DNA of 64,000 bases from Edaphochlamys debaryana (lineage: Eukaryota > Chlorophyta > Chlorophyceae > Chlamydomonadales), in the NCBI GenBank assembly GCA_016858145.1, contig JAEHOE010000052.1, positions 434,001-498,000 on the forward strand, written 5' to 3'. Position numbers and translations under genes: made by a program. Shown one piece after another: positions 11,917-22,123 of the stretch; positions within the stretch are counted from its first letter, which is position 1, and each line of letters opens with the position of its first letter. Below the pieces are notes generated by a model, which was given only the letters and a program-made list of their open reading frames with translations, ran no database searches and had not been told where the DNA came from.

Positions 11917-13025
11917 CCTGCACCGCGCACACGCGGTTGGCATGGTGGCTGTGACGTTCGTGCCGCTGGGGGTGGCCCGTGAGGGCAACCAGGACGTGCA
12001 TGTGGAGGACCTGACGGCCCTTCTGGAGGCGGCGCTGCTGCCTGGCCGCGTGCTGGGGCCGCGGCTGCCCCTCCTGAGCGTGCCTCTCACCCTCTTTGCT
12101 GATGAGGAGACGTCCGCAGCCCTGGCACGCCTGAGCCCCGGCATAAGGCGCCTTGCAGACCGCTGCGACAAGCTGCACCTCTTCAGTTTGTGCGTGCCAC
12201 GGGGCGGCACGGTCTCGTTAGAAGACATCATGGCGATAGCACGGGTGCTGGGCGTTCCGGAGGAGCTGGAGTGGGGCGAGCACCCGTCCCTGGAGCTCCT
12301 GCCGCCCCGGAGTCCCGCCGCTGCGGGGACCGCCAGCCGAGGCAGCGGAAGCGAGGCCCGCAGACTCAGCAGCGGCAGCCCGGCGCTGACCCCAGCCCAG
12401 GCGGCGCCGCGGGTCGTGGAGCGGGCAATCCAGAAGACGATGGGGGGGCCGGCGGTCGGGTCCCACTTGCTGCTCTTCGGCCCCGCCGTGTCATCCCGGC
12501 TGGTGTTTCCGAGGGAGCTCCGAGGGTGGGTGGCAGAGCTCATCGCCAAGGCTGCAGAGTCCCTGCAGCCGCAGAAGGCGCGAATGAAGCCCATCGTCAG
12601 GTTTCGTCCGGTGCCCTCCTTCGGTGCTGTGGAGCTCTCCTGCCGGTCAGACCTGGCTGCGGCAGTGGCGGAGGCCGGGCGGCGGGCGGGCGCCGCCGTC
12701 CTGACGGCTGGCTGCAGCTTGGAAACGGCGCTTGCACAGGTGCGGGCTTGCTTGACTTGGCCTTGCGGTTGGCAGACGGTCGCCTTGTGCCGTGCCTCCG
12801 TCTGAGGTGCGTTTCTGGTCCACCTCCGTTACGGAGTTGACACGGGATCCCACCGGACCCGCTCCCTCTTTGTCGGCCAACCGGCGGCAGGTCCTGCAAG
12901 CTCTGTGGAGCGGCGAGGAGGCGGGGGGCCCCGGCGCTGACGTGGGCGAGTTGGAGCGGTTCAGGTGGCTGCTGGAGACCATGGAGGCTGCGGCGGCGCT
13001 GCTACCCGCGGTTGAGAGGTTGTGA
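11876..13025 (+). pseudogene. 5'-truncated family copy 3
   Basis: This is the C-terminal half of a family gene without F-box-like start or first repeats. Homology begins about 11940, in a frame open from the stop at 11873. It includes LTALLEAALLPGRVLGPRLP (about 12015-12075), the RCDKLHLF and VSLEDIMAIARVLGVPEELEW motifs, and the linker. The donor is CAG|GTGCGG (exon end 12739) and the last exon is 12891-13025 (VLQALWSGEEAGGPGADVGE through to AVERL). No good start codon or promoter is present, and it abuts the broken last exon of copy 2 in a different frame. Its closest relative here is the next gene, 14296-16328: both share EDxxAIARxLG and an almost identical last exon. It is probably not translated as an independent protein, though the long open frame shows little decay. 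Confidence 0.7.
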
Positions 13026-14130
13026 CCGGTGGGTGCGCGGCCGCGTGGAGCAAAGCCTGGGTGCTTAGCGTATGGTGCTGGGCTGGCTGTGCGGCTGAGG
13101 TGTGGGGGATTTGGCAGTCCTTCGGCTGCCCTGAGAAACGCCCGTCCGAGCTCAATGCTACCTCTGCGAATGGGTTTGCGAGTGTGGCTGTCTTGGCTTG
13201 CAGCACTGGACCTTCCGTCCACCTCCGTCGCTACTAACGGGGACCTTGTCTCGCCATGTCCCCGCCCCCTCACCTGCTGGACAGGAGGCTATCTTTGCTG
13301 TGGAAGCAAACGGCAGTCAGCACCACCGACGCCGCGCGCGGTTGGCAGCAGGCAATGGGGAGTGTCGTGCATAAGAGTCAGAGTCCTGCCCGCAGCTCTT
13401 AAGCAAGGGTGGTGATGGGTGGTGTTGCTCGCTTGCCTTGACGGTCCGCCATAATGCTCATGTTGAGCACAACCGCCTTGGCACCCTGGCCCTAGTTGGG
13501 GGCAGTTTACGGCGGAGGGGGAGGGTATACTTGGTATGGGTGTGTGATGTTGTGTGTGGGTATCTGCACACTGGGTGAAGGATGCGAGTTGGACTGAAGT
13601 GCGTGGCCCTGCGCTGGCCCTGTGGCGCCAGGCGTGGCGAGTCCAAGTGCGGCGGGGGACCGAGGAGCGGGCTTTGTGCGGGGGCACGTCCGACTGAGAG
13701 ACTGCATTGGCCAGGGCATTGGCTGACAGAGCGTGCATGTCCGAGGGGCAGGAGGGCATAGCAGTGTGCACGCCGGAGTAAGACTCTCGTGCGTGCTGAC
13801 CTTGGTGCTGCGGTCCGTGAGGAAATCAAGGGGCGCAGCCTGGGGTGGGTCCCGCGGTGGATGAGCTGTGGCGGTGTTAAGAGCCCATCGCCAGCACTTG
13901 CGTTGCTTGGCTTCAGGGCACAAACAGTTTCATCCAGACAACGCAAGCAGCACAGAGGAGGACAGGATTGGAAGGTGTCGAGGTGTGACCCGCTTGACGT
14001 GCCCGCGATTCCCCGAAGCAAGCGAGCATGACGCCGAGGCCCGAGCTAGTCCTTAGTGTAGGGACAGGGTTCGTTCGTGGCTGGTGTAACCTTGTAACAA
14101 AAGGGCGTTGAATTGTAGCCCTGTGGGATA

Positions 14131-14160
14131 GGGGTCTCTCGGGTCTCGGGTCTCTCGGGT
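14131..14160 (+). repeat. GGTCTCTCGGGT short tandem repeat
   Basis: Three imperfect units of TCTC(TC)GGG in a row within the upstream region of copy 4. Confidence 0.6.
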
Positions 14161-14270
14161 GATGCGGGGGTCGGCGGGGCTGCGAGCGGGCAGTCAACGC
14201 GGGGCACGCACGGCACGGTGCGAGCGCGCGAATTCGAGCAGGAGCTGCCACAGCCTGCAATATGCACCAC

Positions 14271-14286
14271 TTATATGCTTAAATAG
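14271..14286 (+). promoter_or_regulatory. TATA-like element of copy 4
   Basis: TTATATGCTTAAATAG ends 9 bases before the start codon at 14296. This parallels the close TATA-like placement in copies 2 and 5. Confidence 0.3.
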
Positions 14287-14295
14287 TTTGTCGCT

Positions 14296-16328
14296 ATGTC
14301 TGCCCAACATCCCGCGCCTGCGCGCTTCACGCTGAACGACCTGCTGAACCTGAACCTTCCTCCGCACGCCCGCGCAATCATCTATCGCGAGCTTGCCGCA
14401 TGTGGGAACACCTGGCTAGCTCAGACTCGCCTGGCTTGCCGCTCGCTGCGTGCCATAATCGACGAGCATGCGGATGCGGTCTGCCTGCGCGCCTGGTGCC
14501 TGGATGAGGACCTCCTGGATGAGGAAGATGTGTCTCTTGCATGGATGGAGGCCCTGTGCGTCAGCTGGCACCAGCGGTGGCCGCGGGCGGGCAAGCTCAC
14601 GCTCGAGCTGGAGGACACTGGCGAGCGCGTGGTCAGCTGCCTGCCCAGGCCGTTTGCTATCGCGCCGCCGGAGGGCTTCCAGCGCTTGACGCACCTACTC
14701 GTCAGGGGCGATGATGATAACGGCGTCTACACTATCGGCGCCAGCCTGGCAGAGCTGCTGCAGCGCGTGCGGGGGGTTCAAACCCTGGCGCTCGCCCACG
14801 TGTTCGTGCGGCTCAGACACTCCAGCCCCCTGGACCGCGCCCTGGCCTCCTCCGCCTTCTCCTCCCTGACCCGCCTCGAGCACCTCACCCTCACGGACTA
14901 CCACTGGCTGCCGTGCATCCAGCCCGGCCTGGCAGCTCAGCTCAAGACGATCACAGTCGGCAACGGTGTTGACCCTGCCCGGAAGCAGCTTGATGAAGAC
15001 GAGGTCGTGCGCGCCGTGGCTCGCATGACTGCCCTGGAGGAATTGGTCCTGGACGAGGACGTGTACTACTCTGCCGAGGGCCTGAGGGCGGTGCTGGACG
15101 CCCTCGCGCCCTCGGTACGGCGCCTGAGGGTAGTGGGGGCGTGTCTCGGCGGCCGAAGCGACTTCAGCTTCGTCGCCTGGGACTGCACGCTGGCGGGCGG
15201 CAAACTGCTCTCCGTGGTGATAACGTCCCACATGTCCGAGCAGGACTATGTGGAGGACGTGGCGGCCTTTTTGGAGGCTGCGCTGCTGCCCAGCCGGGCG
15301 CTGGGGCCGCGGCTGCCGAGGCTGCACCTGGACCTGACGGTTGACGCTGACGAGGAGACGCCAGAAGCTCTGACGGACCTGAGCCCTGACATATGGGGCC
15401 TCGCAGCCCGCTGTGACGAGCTGCAGCTATTGCAGCTGATAGCAGCAGGCAGCGACGAGGTCTCCTTGGAGGACGTCGTAGCAATCGCACGGTTGCTGGG
15501 CATGCCGCAATGTCTGGACTGGGGGTTTCACACGCGTATGGAGCTGTCGCCTCGCCGTCACGCTGCTGCGGTGACGTCAGCAGGGGGCGGCGGCAGCGAG
15601 GCGAGCGGGTTTGACGCTAACAGCCCCGCGCTGACCCCAGACCAGGCGGCGCCGCGGGCCCTGGAGCGTGCGATGCAGAGGGCGACGGCCGAGGCGGCGG
15701 GCGGGCCTCACCTGCTCCTCTCCGGCCCCGCCGTCACCTCACGGCTGGCGCTCCCGAGGGAGCTCCGAGCCTGGGTGAAAGGGCTCAGCGCCCAGGCTGC
15801 AGAGGGCCTACCGCCCCAGCCGCCTCACTTCAGGCCCATGTACTGGTTCCGGCGGCTGCCCGCCTGCGCCGCTATCGAGCTCTGGTGCGACGAAAGCATG
15901 GCGGCGGCAGTGGCGGAGGCCGCGCGGCGGGCGGGAGCGGCCGTGCGGGCGGTGTGCTGCAGCACTTGTACGGCGCTCCACAAGGTACGGATGCGGGCTC
16001 TCGTTGCCCGTCCACTTGCTTCCGCGCTGTTGCCCATCACTTGCCCAACCCCGGGCCTTGGCACTGCATTAGCACCAGCAACAAACTGCCTGTTCAGCGG
16101 CTCGTCGCGTATGCCCTGGCCACTCACTGCCTGGCACCGTTGCCCGAAGCCGACGCATTCGCCCACCCGCCCCGACCCCCGATCCCGCCCCAGGTCCTGC
16201 AGGGGCTGTGGAGCGGTGAGGAGGCGGGCGGCCCCGGCGCTGACGTGGGCGAGTTGGAGCGGTTCAGGTGGCTGCTGGAGACCATGGAGGCTGCGGCGGC
16301 GCTGCTGCCCCCGCGGGAGAGCCTGTGA
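14296..16328 (+). CDS. F-box-like/leucine-rich family protein, copy 4
   Basis: Exon 1 is 14296-15984 and exon 2 is 16194-16328, giving about 607 residues. This is the cleanest intact member and a good family reference. The F-box-like part is residues 10-60 (FTLNDLLNLNLPPHARAII, then RLACRSLRAIID). A WHQRWPRAGKLTLEL segment follows, then leucine-rich repeats with DYHWLPCIQPGLAAQL near 202, ALAPSVRRL near 270 and LEAALLPSRALGPRLP near 326. EVSLEDVVAIARLLGMP is near 390. After a short Ser/Gly linker the C-terminal region begins at about residue 440 (QAAPRALERAMQ). The intron is AAG|GTACGG...CCCCAG, phase 0. The last exon is VLQGLWSGEEAGGPGADVGE followed by a WLLETMEAAAALLP helix. Reading past the donor would give a longer but unrelated tail. 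Cytosolic or nuclear localisation is likely, since there is no signal peptide. Confidence 0.82.
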
Positions 16329-17606
16329 CCGGTGGGTGGGCGGATGCGTGGAATGTTTTGTGCGCCTAGTCATGGGGCTTTGCTAGAGTGTCGGTTAGAG
16401 ACAAGACTAGGTCTTTTCGGCTAGGTATGCTGAATGGGCAGGGGCTGCTGCGGGTATCAGGCCGATTCTGCGCAAGGCTTATGCAGTAGTTTCACCGCCA
16501 CTGGCTCAGCAAGCGGGTTCGGGTGCAGGGCCTGAAGACCATCGTGCCTTGGCCATTTGCCCTCCTCTTGCGCACAGGCAGCTTAGCTCGCAAGGGAGGC
16601 CATCGTGGCTCCGCGCATGGCAGGAGCGGCAACTGTGGCAGCGGGTGTGACCGGCCGTCCGCGGGCAACGGGCGGCTTGGTACTGAGCGTAGGCCTGGCC
16701 GGGCTACGGACGCCCCAGCAGCTCACCCCGCCCAGACCCACGCCCCGCCAGCACGACGCGGCTCCAGGCGCCACGTCCGTTCTGGGTGTCTGCAGCCCGG
16801 CCTGCTTCTGGAGTCTGGGTGATGCGGGGGGGGGCGTTGGAAAGGGTGCTGAGGGTTGACGGCGGGTTTCAGAGTTGGGAGGAAGCCGGGTCCGGGTCAG
16901 ACTAGGAGGAAGGTCTTGAGAGCCTGTGAACTTTGTGAGCCTGTGAGAGTGAGGATTGAGGGGTCGCTTGGTGGCTTGGTTGGACAGGGTTTGCAGAGCG
17001 CTGGGTCAAGGGCCAGTGGCCTGGGGCCTACCATGCAGCACGGGCTAAAGGGCTGGCACGCGGGTGGCTTTCCTTGGCAGCAGCGGCCGACCCGGCCCGT
17101 CTGAAGGCTGCAGCCACGCAGGGGTTGCAGAGGCCTGCACTCGAATAGTAGCAGAATGGCCGCAGCTTTAGCCATGATGAGAGCGGCAAGGGGGGGCTAA
17201 GGCCAGGAGTGGGTTCGGAGGGGGCAGGGGGAAGTAGCCGCGCACCAGGCAGGCATACTCTGCTGTTGGTTCGGGGGTTCTGTGTTCAGGCATTGACGGT
17301 GAGGCGGGCCCGGGGTGGGGTCGGCATGGGACAGCTTGCGGCCATGAGACAGCATGATGAGCAGCCGCGTGTCAGGAAGGCATGTTGACACCATGTGCGG
17401 GGCGGGGCCGAGGCATGATGAGTGAAGCGGGGCGGGGTGGTTCGGGGGCTTTTCGGGTGCAGAGGCGCAGGCACCAGGCAGGGGTAACTCGGGCAAGATG
17501 ACAGTGGGGCGGGGCCATGCACGTGCCGCGCGCCGCACGGGATGGCCATCCCGGGCACAACGCAGCAACACACTGTTACCCTTACAGAGCTACATAAGTC
17601 TGCATC
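16329..17606. other. Intergenic region between copies 4 and 5
   Basis: No gene is seen on either strand. GC-rich sequence of mixed character. A TATA-like TACATAAG lies at 17591-17598, nine bases before the next start. Confidence 0.45.
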
Positions 17607-19913
17607 ATGGCCGTGACGAGTGTCACAGAGGACGCTCCGGCGCGAACGCTGAACGACCTGCTCAACTCCAACCTCTCGGCTGATGCACAGGCCGCACTAT
17701 TCAACTGTCTAGCTGCAGGAGGCAATGAAGATCTCAATTGCGCGCGGTGCTCATGTCGCAGCCTGCGCAATTTCGTGGATGCCCACCATGAGTGTGCTCT
17801 TCACCTGCCGCTCGGGAGACTCGGCGTGCCACATCTGGAGGCGCTAACTCATCAGGGCGCATGGCTGCAGCGCTGGGCGAGGTGCACCGACGTGACACTG
17901 GACGTTTCGCCCGACGCCCCTCCTGTGCGCGCGGAACTCTGCCTCCTCCCCTTCGACACCGCGCCCGAAGCGGCCTGCCGGCGCCTCGAGTCCCTGCACC
18001 TGGACAATGCGTCGAACGAGGAGCCCACTCTGCCCGGCTCTGTCATGCTGAGCCTGCTGCGGAGCGTGCCGTCCCTTCACACGCTCTACATCACGGGCTT
18101 GGCTGGCGGGCATGACGCTGGGGACCGGGCCCAGGCCTGCGCCGCGCTCTCCTCGCTCTCCCGCCTCACCACGCTCTCACTGTACGACTACCGCTGGCTG
18201 CCCTGCATCCAGCCCGGCCTGGCCGCCCGGCTGACCTTCCTGGAGCTCGGCGGCGCGTGCGGCAGCCCCGGCGACCTGACGGTGACCTCTGCCGAGGTTG
18301 CCGCGGCCGTCTCGCTGATGCCGGCTCTCGAGGAGCTTTACCTCTTCAGGGGCCTGGACTTCTCCGCCGAGGACCTCAGGGCGCTGCTGGATGCGCTGCA
18401 GCCCTCGGTCAAAGACCTGCGGGTGCAGCACGCGGTCATGGGGGCGGCCGGCGGGCGGTGCACGATACCAGTACATGCTTGCCTTGAGGGCGGCCTGCTG
18501 CAGAGCTTCAAGATCGACACGCCCTCGGCCGGTGAAGCCAGCGCCCAGGAGATCTTCACCTTCCTGGAAGCGGCGCTACTGCCGAGCCGGGTGCTAGGGC
18601 CGCGCCTGCCGCGGCTGCGCTTGGGCCTGACGCTCAAGGCCGAGGCCGTACAGGAAGAGGGCGCCGCCGCCTTTGATCCGTTCAGCTCGGAGCTGTACGC
18701 GCGCTGCGATGATGCCTGGCTCTGGAAGTTGAGGATTGTGGCAGGCAGCAGCAGCATCGACGCCGCCCAGCTCCTGGGGGAAGCGCTGCAGCCGCGCACA
18801 TTGCTGTGGTCACTCGACGGGGCTGACTTTGCTAGCGTAAGCCTGGCGTCTGGGGTCTGGCGAAACGCAAACGCTGGGGACGAGGCCCAGGCCCAGGCCC
18901 AGGGCGATGGCGGCCAGGCCCAGGCCCAGGGCGATGGAGGCCAGGCCCAGGCCCAGGGCGATGGAGGCCAGGCCCAGGTCCAGGGCGCCGGCGGCGAAGG
19001 CCTGGGCCAGGGCCAGGCACCTGGGGCTGGGGTCGAGGGAGACGGCGAAGAGGACGAGGACGGATGGGACCCGGCCGAGACGGCGGCGTGGGTGATTGAG
19101 GAGGCCGTTGAGTCGTTGGTGGCATCACGCTGCCCGGCCTTTGACGCGGAGCAACTGCTGTTCCGCGGCCCCGGTGCGGGGCGGTCCCTGACCAGCCCCA
19201 TCTTCATGATCGACTGGCTGGACCAACTGAACATGAGGCTGTCCCGGAAGGGAGTCTTCCCCCCAGGCGTCCGGCCGCGCATCAGCCGCTTCCGGCTGCT
19301 GCCGTCGGCGAAGGCAATCCTGATTGACTGCGCCGACCAGCCGGAGGCCGCAGCGGAGGCGGAGCGGCTGCTGAGGAAGGTCGTGGAGGGCGGCGCCGGC
19401 GAGCTGGACATTGTTCCAACGTGCGAGCCGCTCCCGTATGCAATCAATGAGGTGAGGCTGCCTAAGCGGCTGAGGGTCCCGGATTCTAGTCGGGGGTAAG
19501 CCACAGCAGGTTTGCTGGAAAAAGCCAGCTGACGCTCGGTTCGTGTACGGTACGTGTTCGGGCAAGGCTTGCTGGACAAGGGTGGCTGCCAAAGCCTGAC
19601 GGCGGCGGCTCAGCCCAAAACGCCCGCTGACGCTCACGCTCTCCGCATGGGCGTTTCCCTGGGCCTTCCTGCCACCGCGCCCTGCAATCACCCCTTGCCT
19701 GCCGGCTCTCTGTCGCCCCCGGTCCCTCACGCACAGTTGCTGCAGGCGCTGTGGGACGGCGAGGAGGAGGGCGCGCCGAGCGCTGAGGCGGGAGAGCATG
19801 AGCGGCTCTGGTGGCTGCTCCGGGTCTTGCAGGCGTTAGGGCCGCTGTTGCCCGCCTGGTTTGCTGTGACCGACTGGGACAACATGCCTGTCTGGAATGC
19901 CGCTCCAGCTTAG
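17607..19913 (+). CDS. F-box-like/leucine-rich family protein, copy 5 (AQAQGDGG linker repeat)
   Basis: Exon 1 is 17607-19451 and exon 2 is 19737-19913, giving about 673 residues. The F-box-like start is residues 11-60 (RTLNDLLNSNLSADAQAAL, then RCSCRSLRNFVD). GAWLQRWARCTDVTLDV follows, and then leucine-rich repeats with YRWLPCIQPGLAARL near 194 and LEAALLPSRVLGPRLP near 320. The linker between the repeat region and the C-terminal part carries a 9-residue minisatellite (QAQAQGDGG) and an acidic stretch. Exon 1 ends PYAINE at GAG|GTGAGG. Exon 2 reads LLQALWDGEEEGAPSAEAGE, then a Trp-rich helix and an extra tail ending in WNAAPA. It is convergent with the secreted gene at 20318-24910; their stop codons are about 400 bases apart. 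Confidence 0.82.
18887..18995 (+). repeat. 27-base in-frame minisatellite in copy 5
   Basis: Four units with exact 27-base spacing (GCGATGG at 18904, 18931 and 18958; GCGCCGG at 18985). They encode QAQAQGDGG-type repeats. The length is a multiple of three, so unit gain or loss keeps the frame. Confidence 0.9.
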
Positions 19914-20317
19914 CCGATGGCTCGGCCGGGCGCTGCATGCTGCCGTCATGGTTGCGTTGCGAACACCGCCAAGGTACGTTGGCGTGATGGGTGCAGGGCA
20001 CAGGGGAACTGAACGACGCATGATGTGACTTACAAGCATTCAGCTTGCAGCGCGCTTGCATACTTCCTGCCTTCCTTGCTAGCATCCCACACAAGTCCAA
20101 TACCCCAAAGCGGCACGGGTGCACTTATTCTTGACAGCACGTTGCTGTCCATGATGTGTCATGACTTGACCATTAGCCGTCAATGAATTGGAGTCAACAT
20201 GCGTCTTGCACATTTCCACATGATCTTGAATCAACCTTATTCCGGTTGCCTACAGCTTGTCTAGTCTAGATGGTACCACCTCATCTTCTAACCTATGCTT
20301 CCTATCTATGCGCCCCT
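19914..20317. other. Convergent 3' intergenic region
   Basis: It holds the 3' UTRs of copy 5 (+) and of the alanine-rich secreted gene (-). TTACA at 20030-20034 is TGTAA on the minus strand, about 285 bases past the minus-strand stop, and fits a green-algal polyadenylation signal. No TGTAA was found for the plus-strand gene. Confidence 0.5.
20030..20034 (-). terminator. Candidate polyadenylation signal TGTAA
   Basis: TGTAA on the minus strand, downstream of the stop at 20318. TGTAA is the known polyadenylation motif of Chlamydomonas-type nuclear genes; use at this site is inferred. Confidence 0.35.
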
Positions 20318-22092
20318 TCAGGCGTGCAGCATGCGGCGAGAGGGCCTGACCAGCGCCCGGCCAAGCGCCGCCGCCGAGGCACGGGCACCGCTGGCGCCCG
20401 CGCCCCAGGCGTTGGCGGCAGCGTTGGCGGCGGCGCCAGCCGAGAAGTGCGAGCCCAGCAGCGAGGTGGTAGCATCGGCGTGCGCCTGGGCGCTGGCCAG
20501 GGCGTCGGCGGCGGCGGAGGCAGTGGCGGATGCCTGGGACTGCACGGCGGACTGAACAACGGCGGGCGCCGAGGTCAGGGCCTGGGCGGTGGCCTCCGAC
20601 GCAGCGGCGGCGCTGCTGGCGGCGTCCGCCTGGGCGGCGGCGGAGGCCTGGGCGTCAGTGACGGCCTGGGCCAGCGCGCCGAGGGTGGCGGACGCGGCGT
20701 GGCTGTCAGCGGAGGCGGCGGCCGAGGCAGTGGCGGAGGCGTCGGCGTCATAGTTGGTGTTGGCAGTGGCCTGGGCGGCGGCGGAGGCCTGGGCATCAGT
20801 CACGGCCTGGGCCAGCGCGCCGAGGTTGGCGGCAGCGGAATGGCTGTCAGCAGCGGCGGCGGCGTTGGCGGAGCCGCCGGCGTTGACGGTTGCGCCAGTG
20901 CTGGCGGCGGCCTGGGCGAAGGCGGAGGCCTGGGCGTCCCGCACGGCCTTGATGAGGGCGTCGAGGCGGGTGGCGGCGGCGGTGGCGCGAGAGCCCGCCC
21001 GGGCAGTGGCGGTGGCCTGAGCCGTAGCGGCCGCCTGGGCGACGGCGTTGATAGCGGCGGTAGCCTCGGCGGTGGCGGCGCTCTGGCTGATGGGAGCGGC
21101 GGCGGCGTTAGCGGCAGAAGTGGACGGAGCAGCGGCGGCGGCGGTCGCGGCAGCCTGAGCATCAGCGACGGCGGCCGCGGGGGTGGAGTCGGCCGGCTGA
21201 GTAGTAGCCTCGGCCTGGGCACCGGCATCGGCGGCAGCGGTGGCCTGGGCGCCAGCCTCCGCAGGCTGCACGGCAGAGGTGGCCGTTGCGCTGGAGTCAG
21301 CGGCAGCCTGCGCTGCGGCCTGGGTGTCCGACTGAGCAGCGCTGGCGGCGGCGTGGGCGGCAGTGGCGGCGGCGCTCAGGTCACGGGCTTGCTCGGCGGC
21401 GGCGGCGGAGGCGACCTGAAGGGTGGCGGCAGGGCCGGCGACCTTCAAAGCGGCGGCGGCGGCCTGGGCCTGAGCGGCAGCGTCGTCGGGGCTGCTGACG
21501 GCGGCGTCCATGGCGGCGGCAAGGGCGTCGACGTTGGCGGTAGCGGCGGCATCGGAGCGGGCGGCGGCGTTGGCGGCGGCGTTGGCAGCGCCGGCGACGA
21601 AGGTCGAAGCAGCAGTCGCAGCGGCGGCGGCGTCAGCGGCAGCGGATGAGGCAGCAGGGGTAGCCGGGGCGGCGGCGGGGCTGGCAGTTGCTTCAGCGGC
21701 GGCAGAGGCGTCGGCAGTAGCAGACGAAGCAGCAGGGGCAGCGGCAGTGGCGGTGGCGTCAGCGGCGGCGGAGGCGTCGGCGGTAGCGGACGACGCAGCA
21801 GGGGCAGCAGCAGCGGCGGAGGCGTCAGCGCTGGCGGCTGTGCTGACGGCGGCCTGGGCAGCGGCGCCAGCGGCGGCCTCCTGGGCGGCAGGGGCAGGGC
21901 TGAGGGAAACGGTGACGGCCTCGGCCTTGGCGTCGGCCTCAGCAGAGGCGTCCGCGGTGGCGGCATTGCCGTACGCGGGGACGGTGGCGGCGGCAGCTGC
22001 GTTGGCGGAGGCGTCGGCAGCGGCAGCGGCAGAAGCCTCGGGAACGGCGTCCATGAGGATGGCCAGCTGGTCGGCGTGGGCCTGGGCGCTGT

Positions 22093-22123
<31 letters not shown>

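Larger units (their letters stand above)
13026..14295. other. Intergenic region before copy 4
   Basis: No gene is seen. The first 60 bases resemble the start of the 3' UTR of copy 4 (TGTGACCGGTGGGTG). TGTAA, the usual algal polyadenylation motif, occurs twice at about 14085-14097. A short GGTCTC(TC)GGGT repeat lies at 14131-14160. A TATA-like stretch at 14271-14286 lies just before the next start. Confidence 0.45.
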
